Of a stretch of 17,715 bases of DNA, positions 14,826 to 17,715 are shown piece after piece. The stretch is from the NCBI GenBank assembly GCA_002345215.1, contig DDVH01000002.1:1-17715 (forward strand), given 5' to 3'. The DNA comes from Anaerolineales bacterium UBA2317 (GTDB lineage: Bacteria > Chloroflexota > Anaerolineae > Anaerolineales > Villigracilaceae). How positions within the stretch are numbered: position 1 is the first letter of the stretch; every line of letters begins with the position of its first letter. A program made the position numbers and the translations under genes. The notes under the pieces were generated by a model. It ran no database searches, had not been told where the DNA came from, and was given only the letters and a program-made list of their open reading frames with translations.

Positions 14826-15569
14826 ATGGGTCTAACTACAATTCGCAGAATCAGAAAACGAAAAGCAGAAAATAAAGTCTATTTATGTGCGCCTGTAAAT
14901 TCTTTGGTGGAAGGAATTTACGAGCAGAATATTCCGTTTTCTGAAATTAAAAAACATGGTGACTTTGGACTCGGCACCTTCAACGATTTAGATGGCGAGA
15001 TGATGATGGTGGATGGAGAAATTTTCCGCGTCGGGTCTGATGGGAAAGTGAATCAAATTACTGACGAAGAAACCTGCTCTCCATTTGCCTGCGTGACGAA
15101 GTTTCAACCCGCTAGTGATGAAATTCTTGATAAAGAATTAAATTACAACGATTTTCTGAAATGGATGATTGATTTGATGCCGTCACCAAATATTTTTTAT
15201 GCCTTTCGCATCACAGGTGACTTTGCTTACGTCAAAACTCGTTCTGTACCAAAACAAGAAAATTATCGCCCACTTGTTGAAGTGGCAAAAGAACAACCGA
15301 CTTTTGAATTTCACAATGTCAGTGGATTAATGGTCGGGTTTTACACGCCCCATTTTGTTTCCTCAATCAGTGTGCCAGGTGTGCATTTACATTTCTTGAC
15401 GGATGACAAATCCAGTGGCGGACATTTGCTTGAATGCCGTCCTAAACATATAAAAATCGAATTGCAATATTTATATACGCTAGAATTATCACTGCCATCG
15501 AATTTGGATTATCTGACTTGGGATTTTCAACGCGATATTGGCAAAGATTTGGATAAGGCGGAGAAATAA
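14826..15569 (+). CDS. budA: Alpha-acetolactate decarboxylase
   Basis: 247 residues. The ATG at 14826 is chosen because AGGAG (14816-14820) lies five bases upstream; an in-frame ATG at 14799 falls inside the palindromic repeat and has no ribosome site. The family motifs are GDFGLGTFNDLDGEMM (45-60), FYAFRITGDF with RSVPKQ (124-144), and the zinc site HLH (187-189) plus GGH (198-200). The enzyme turns acetolactate into acetoin, a fermentation or overflow step, or a control on branched-chain amino acid supply. No acetolactate synthase is adjacent. The stop overlaps a following ATG (TAATG) that starts a truncated reading frame, and the last 54 bases of the gene occur again at 16615-16668. Confidence 0.94.
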   Translation: MGLTTIRRIRKRKAENKVYLCAPVNSLVEGIYEQNIPFSEIKKHGDFGLGTFNDLDGEMMMVDGEIFRVGSDGKVNQITDEETCSPFACVTKFQPASDEILDKELNYNDFLKWMIDLMPSPNIFYAFRITGDFAYVKTRSVPKQENYRPLVEVAKEQPTFEFHNVSGLMVGFYTPHFVSSISVPGVHLHFLTDDKSSGGHLLECRPKHIKIELQYLYTLELSLPSNLDYLTWDFQRDIGKDLDKAEK

Positions 15570-15581
15570 TGAAAATCTTAA
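15516..15581 (+). repeat. Direct repeat, copy 1: acetolactate decarboxylase 3' end
   Basis: 66 bp covering the last codons of budA, its stop and the first four codons of the overlapping downstream frame. It matches 16615-16680 at 62 of 66 positions. All four differences are transitions at third codon positions, in both the budA frame and the next frame (CGC/CGT, ATT/ATC, AAA/AAG, ATC/ATT). Confidence 0.92.
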
Positions 15582-15589
15582 TCATATGA
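15569..15589 (+). pseudogene. Truncated start of a gene once coupled to budA (MKILII then stop)
   Basis: An ATG overlaps the budA stop (TAATG) and reads MKILII followed by TGA. The same hexapeptide begins the Rossmann-fold epimerase-like protein at 3373-4362, so the original downstream gene may have been an NAD(P)-binding protein. The frame is lost where the nucleotidyltransferase module begins, as expected for an insertion junction. The identity rests on only six codons. Confidence 0.45.
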
Positions 15590-16112
15590 ATTTCGTTTTT
15601 ATCAATTCAAAATCTTTCTGCTTACCTTCTTTTTGCGACCATCGTTCAATTTCTTTAATATCAACTTTATTCTCGTTAGCTACTAATATGGCTTGACTCA
15701 GAGATTGTTTATCTCCCCAATGATAATAAGCGGCGAGTCTATCTTTTACACAATCAGTTGCTGAGATCACTTTCAAAACACCAGTTGAAAATTTGATTTG
15801 TCGTGTTTTATGAACGACTTCATCACCAACTGTTAATGGACCTGGCGGAAATTCAATAATGAAAGGAGATTCTGGGTGCTTGAAATATCGATTTTTCTCA
15901 ATAAAACCAATTTCTTTCATAGCAAGACTGAGTCTTCTTCTACTCACTGAATAAACATCTATTAAATCAATATCTTTTGAGATATATTGATTATTACTAT
16001 AAAGCGAAACTGAAGCACCGCCAGAGAGAACTACTTCGATAGATTTTTCTGCTAAATGCGAACAAACATATGCCCCAATTTCTAATTGAGTCATTTCCTT
16101 TATTGGTTTCAT
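15582..16112 (-). CDS. Nucleotidyltransferase-fold protein, probable toxin or modifying enzyme of a two-gene module
   Basis: 176 residues. It has the polymerase-beta-type nucleotidyltransferase signature: LSGGASVSLYSN (Gly31-Gly32, Ser34) followed by KDIDLID with Asp47 and Asp49 as metal ligands. A possible third acidic residue is Glu87 in FIIEFP. The C-terminal part has ATDCVKDRLAAYYHWGDKQS, a helical block common in stand-alone bacterial nucleotidyltransferases. Its start overlaps the stop of the regulator gene (ATGA), so they are translationally coupled. The order small HTH protein then nucleotidyltransferase recalls AbiE/MenT-like toxin-antitoxin pairs, but the HTH partner is much shorter than AbiEi. 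The target (tRNA, nucleotide or protein) is not deducible. The toxin role is inference; the fold call is fairly firm. Confidence 0.8.
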   Translation of the reverse strand: MKPIKEMTQLEIGAYVCSHLAEKSIEVVLSGGASVSLYSNNQYISKDIDLIDVYSVSRRRLSLAMKEIGFIEKNRYFKHPESPFIIEFPPGPLTVGDEVVHKTRQIKFSTGVLKVISATDCVKDRLAAYYHWGDKQSLSQAILVANENKVDIKEIERWSQKEGKQKDFELIKTKFI

Positions 16113-16438
16113 AAGGGTTTATTACGACGGCGAGGTCTCCGTCTGTTCATTGTAAGATTTTCTTGCACTTTCTTTGGGTAAAAACTTAATGCTTTTAGTA
16201 ATAATGCTTTTAACTCCCCAAGAAACTGATATTTTGGATTAAATTCGTAAATACGAGTTCGCCCCATATTTTGACTGACTAAAACCCCACCTGCTTCCAA
16301 GCCATCCATTTGTTTTTGGACTTGATTTAGATTGATATTAAAGAATCCTGCAATTTCTCTCGCATATCCCTTTTCACGAGCAAGGATAAACAAAAGAACT
16401 TTCTCTCGAACGGCAGACCCAAAAATTGCCTCTAACAT
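16109..16438 (-). CDS. Winged-helix regulator, probable antitoxin/autorepressor
   Basis: 109 residues. A winged helix-turn-helix fills residues 1-75: LEAIFGSAVREKVLLFILAR, GYAREIAGFFNINLNQVQKQ (recognition helix) and LEAGGVLVSQNMGRTRIYEFN (wing). The tail is strongly basic (NRRRPRRRNKPL), suiting DNA or RNA binding. Small HTH proteins of this form are often paired with nucleotidyltransferases. Two tandem palindromes begin two bases upstream of the start codon, so the protein probably represses its own operon. AGG in the promoter-proximal palindrome may serve as the ribosome site. It is transcribed into the nucleotidyltransferase gene with a 3-bp overlap. Confidence 0.8.
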   Translation of the reverse strand: MLEAIFGSAVREKVLLFILAREKGYAREIAGFFNINLNQVQKQMDGLEAGGVLVSQNMGRTRIYEFNPKYQFLGELKALLLKALSFYPKKVQENLTMNRRRPRRRNKPL

Positions 16439-16440
16439 AG

Positions 16441-16480
16441 TGACCTACTTTATAGGTTATATGACCTATTTTATGGGTCA
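16441..16480. promoter_or_regulatory. Two tandem palindromic operators of the winged-helix/nucleotidyltransferase module
   Basis: Two imperfect palindromes of 19 bp, TGACCTACTTTATAGGTTA (16441-16459) and TGACCTATTTTATGGGTCA (16462-16480), have the same half-site TGACCTA or TGACCCA and centres 21 bp apart, two helical turns. They fill the space between the -10 box and the start codon of the regulator. This geometry suits co-operative binding by dimers of the winged-helix protein. Confidence 0.8.
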
Positions 16481-16485
16481 TTATA
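16480..16485 (-). promoter_or_regulatory. Probable -10 box of the two-gene module
   Basis: A perfect TATAAT on the minus strand lies directly upstream of, and touching, the operators. The predicted start falls within the distal operator. The -35 region is AT-rich with no clear consensus. Confidence 0.5.
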
Positions 16486-16490
16486 TCAGA

Positions 16491-16610
16491 ATTCTAAACT
16501 CAAGAAAAAGATGGGAAGTAGTGAAAAGAACTTTTGCAGGAGATTCTTTTGAATGTGTAGAAAATGGATCAAGTATCAAGTATCAAGGGTGGTTAGTGCC
16601 AACAGAATAA
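16491..16610 (+). pseudogene. C-terminal remnant of an unidentified gene (copy 1)
   Basis: About 39 codons end in SSIKYQGWLVPTE and a stop. There is no start or ribosome site, and the frame runs backwards into the antisense of the regulator gene, so only the 3' part looks genuine. A second copy of its last 27 bases (16682-16708) ends NQGWLIPKE and differs mainly by silent or conservative changes, which supports former coding. Part is built of an ATCAAGT tandem repeat (16568-16587). Family not recognised. Confidence 0.45.
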
Positions 16611-16614
16611 TATC

Positions 16615-16680
16615 ACTTGGGATTTTCAACGTGATATCGGCAAAGATTTGGATAAGGCGGAGAAGTAATGAAAATTTTAA
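16615..16680 (+). repeat. Direct repeat, copy 2: acetolactate decarboxylase 3' end remnant
   Basis: 62 of 66 bases match 15516-15581. It encodes TWDFQRDIGKDLDKAEK, the budA stop, and the overlapping MKIL start of the following frame. It is a detached gene end: nothing upstream belongs to budA. The two copies bracket the winged-helix/nucleotidyltransferase module and the first remnant. Confidence 0.92.
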
Positions 16681-16681
16681 C

Positions 16682-16708
16682 CAAGGCTGGTTAATACCAA
16701 AAGAATAG
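16682..16708 (+). pseudogene. C-terminal remnant of the unidentified gene (copy 2)
   Basis: 27 bases match 16584-16610 at 22 positions and encode QGWLIPKE plus stop, against QGWLVPTE plus stop in copy 1. It follows the second budA end directly, out of frame with the MKIL start there. Confidence 0.5.
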
Positions 16709-16717
16709 TGCTAAGCA

Positions 16718-16747
16718 AAAGTCCCTAATAAATTAGGGACTTTGTTT
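16718..16747. terminator. Bidirectional intrinsic terminator
   Basis: Perfect stem GTCCCTAAT-AA-ATTAGGGAC (16721-16740), extended by AAA/TTT on each side to twelve pairs, then TTTGTTTGTT on the plus strand and TTTTG on the minus strand. It closes the plus-strand remnants and also lies where a terminator would follow the minus-strand tRNA remnant. Confidence 0.85.
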
Positions 16748-16748
16748 G

Positions 16749-16785
16749 TTCCGTGAGTGGGAATTGAACCTACAACCTAGCGCAT
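16749..16785 (-). pseudogene. 3' part of a tRNA gene (T-arm and acceptor strand), 5' half absent
   Basis: On the minus strand AGGTT is followed by GTAGG-TTCAATT-CCCAC, a T-stem and loop with one mismatch that fits the GGTTCRANNCC consensus, then TCACGGA as the 3' acceptor strand. The terminator follows about nine bases on. No matching TCCGTGA 5' acceptor or D-arm exists within 90 bases upstream. It is probably the fragment left or duplicated when an element integrated into a tRNA gene. The tRNA identity cannot be fixed. Confidence 0.5.
16767..16777. repeat. 11-bp direct repeat, left copy (candidate attachment core)
   Basis: AACCTACAACC, within the T-arm of the tRNA remnant, recurs exactly at 17606-17616. 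The pair brackets the AT-rich membrane-protein gene. Confidence 0.4.
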
Positions 16786-16818
16786 AAAGATTTTCTTCCT
16801 AGTGAGAGTTTCTGGTAA

Positions 16819-17473
16819 TCATTCAATTATTAATTGTATTAGGTAAGTAGTAATTGCTCCTAGTACTGCACCTATTATCAATAAAATAACTTGGTCTTTA
16901 TTCCTTTCAAAAAAGCCTTTTTGTTTTTTATATGATGCTAGGATTATTGTTGAATATTTAGCACCTTTATTTTGGTATCCAAATATAGATAAAAATATAA
17001 ATAAATTCAAAGTACACATTATGATCAAGTAATTTATCTGTGTGATGGGAATAGCTTTTAAGCTGTAAAGTATGATTATTGTGATTGAAATGATGCATGT
17101 TATCAAGTTTACTTTAGGAGAAAAGAGTAACTTAAGGAACTTTTTTCTTTTTAGTAATATTTCTTTAATCTTCTCGAAAATTCCTCGAGATTCTGGTTTA
17201 TCTTCATAAAGATATAAAGAAGCTTCGTTGGGTGTAAGCCTTACTTCTATTTCTGCAAAGCTAACATATTCCCCGCAAGATAATTTAATATAATTAATTA
17301 TAGATTCGCTGTTTTGCATTAGTTCTTCTAATGTGTCGAATTTATAGTCTTCTGTTTCGATATGAATTTTGTCTGAGAATTTTTTAAGGAGGCTAATTAT
17401 TTGTTCTAAATCCTCTAAATAAATTGTTATAGGCGATATTTTTTCAGTTCGAGAGGGTATCTTTTTTTTTCAT
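16819..17473 (-). pseudogene. AT-rich membrane protein gene, out of frame at an A9 tract beside its start
   Basis: The conventional frame from ATG 17319 gives 166 residues, but coding sequence clearly continues upstream without a stop to 17469 (…ISPITIYLEDLEQII, then LLKKFSDKIHIETEDYKFDTL). No ATG, GTG or TTG lies in that stretch. An ATG at 17471-17473 with AAAGG eight bases upstream precedes a run of nine A. With eight A the frame would join and give about 218 residues. The protein has a soluble N-terminal half, two close hydrophobic spans after residue 120 (VNLITCIISITIIILYSL, then INYLIIMCTLNLFIFLSIFG) and one near the C-terminus (ILLIIGAVLGAITTYL). Composition is far more AT-rich than its neighbours, suggesting transfer. 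Family not recognised; a defence or stress role is only a guess. The tract may be an assembly error, a phase switch or a slippage site. Confidence 0.7.
17462..17470 (-). repeat. A9 homopolymer directly after the start codon of the membrane protein gene
   Basis: Nine A on the minus strand follow the ATG at 17471-17473. Read with nine A the frame stops after nine codons (MKKKDTLSN); with eight it enters the long frame. Confidence 0.85.
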
Positions 17474-17567
17474 CTATGAAACCTTTCAATGATCTGTATT
17501 CTTTTTATAAAATCTCGAATGTTACCGATGGGAAGCGCAAACTCCATCAATGTTTTCTATAATGTTC

Positions 17568-17596
17568 ATTATAAAAAGCTTTTGACTTAATTTCAA
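17568..17596 (-). promoter_or_regulatory. Near-consensus sigma-70-type promoter of the membrane protein gene
   Basis: On the minus strand TTGAAA (17591-17596), a 17-bp spacer, then a perfect TATAAT (17568-17573). The predicted start is about 90 bases before the ATG at 17473. The leader contains a small hairpin (GATGG/CCATC, 17527-17548). The rest of the gap 17474-17567 shows nothing else recognisable. Confidence 0.75.
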
Positions 17597-17605
17597 CTAG
17601 ATTTA

Positions 17606-17616
17606 AACCTACAACC
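17606..17616. repeat. 11-bp direct repeat, right copy
   Basis: AACCTACAACC, identical to 16767-16777, lies two bases beyond the ppc stop. It would be the other end of a short inserted segment. Confidence 0.4.
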
Positions 17617-17618
17617 CA

Positions 17619-17715
17619 TCACCCCGTATTCCTCAACCCAGCCGCAATGCCGTTGATAGTCAACGCCATTACTTCGCGTAAAGATTTGGCTTCATCACTT
17701 TCAGAATCCTTCAAA
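17619..17715 (-). CDS. ppc: Phosphoenolpyruvate carboxylase, C-terminal end only
   Basis: 31 codons enter from the window edge and end in ALTINGIAAGLRNTG and a TGA stop. TINGIAAGxxNTG is the invariant C-terminus of PEP carboxylase, whose terminal residues are at the allosteric and active-site region. The enzyme makes oxaloacetate from PEP and bicarbonate. The rest of the gene lies beyond the window. The stop is intact even though a foreign-looking segment begins right after it. Confidence 0.9.
   Translation of the reverse strand, partial: LKDSESDEAKSLREVMALTINGIAAGLRNTG

Noticed and set aside
16332..16490. Intact plus-strand gene 16332-16610
   Set aside because: Its first half is antisense to the winged-helix gene and its operators; only the last 39 codons look like coding sequence.
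16749..16830. A complete tRNA gene on the minus strand
   Set aside because: Only the T-arm and 3' acceptor strand fit; no complementary 5' acceptor or D-arm is found upstream, where the membrane-protein gene begins.

Overview
The window looks like a low-GC chromosome segment of a bacterium from the Chloroflexota, most likely class Anaerolineae. This is an inference from gene content: a lipoprotein with a GDC-type SGNH block, an N-terminal LuxR helix-turn-helix fused to a membrane domain, short word-like intergenic repeats, and GTCATTGCGAG palindromes. No rRNA or other decisive marker is present.

Positions 1-7008 hold a minus-strand operon for branched-chain (leucine) acyl-CoA breakdown. In transcription order: methylcrotonyl-CoA carboxylase carboxyltransferase, a four-helix-bundle protein, a DUF1579-like protein, an NAD-dependent epimerase-like SDR, biotin carboxylase, a palindromic repeat, the biotin carrier protein, a MaoC hydratase and a CitE-like lyase (cut by the window edge). 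Carboxylase, MaoC and CitE-like lyase match the route known from the Mycobacterium tuberculosis Rv2498c-Rv2502c cluster: 3-methylcrotonyl-CoA to 3-methylglutaconyl-CoA to HMG-CoA to acetyl-CoA plus acetoacetate. Three genes of unknown relevance sit inside the operon, and the carboxylase alpha subunit is split in two around the repeat.

Positions 7009-11735 hold a divergent SGNH-like lipoprotein, a double-hairpin element between convergent genes, a membrane-tethered LuxR-type regulator, a small conserved-looking protein and mutS2, whose linkers carry in-frame word-like repeats. Positions 11834-15569 on the plus strand hold a SulP transporter with STAS and cyclic-nucleotide-binding domains, a HAD-IB hydrolase with an altered catalytic motif, a second GTCATTGCGAG palindrome and acetolactate decarboxylase.

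Positions 15516-17618 are a patchwork recombination zone. The 3' end of the acetolactate decarboxylase gene occurs twice (66 bp, 62 matches, all differences silent). Between the copies lies a two-gene module, a winged-helix regulator and a nucleotidyltransferase resembling a toxin-antitoxin pair, with two tandem palindromic operators at its promoter. Then follow remnants of another gene's 3' end (twice), a strong terminator, the 3' part of a tRNA, and an AT-rich membrane-protein gene with its own near-consensus promoter. An A9 tract just after that gene's start codon puts it out of frame. The window ends in the last codons of phosphoenolpyruvate carboxylase. This zone is the best candidate for an undescribed accessory system.
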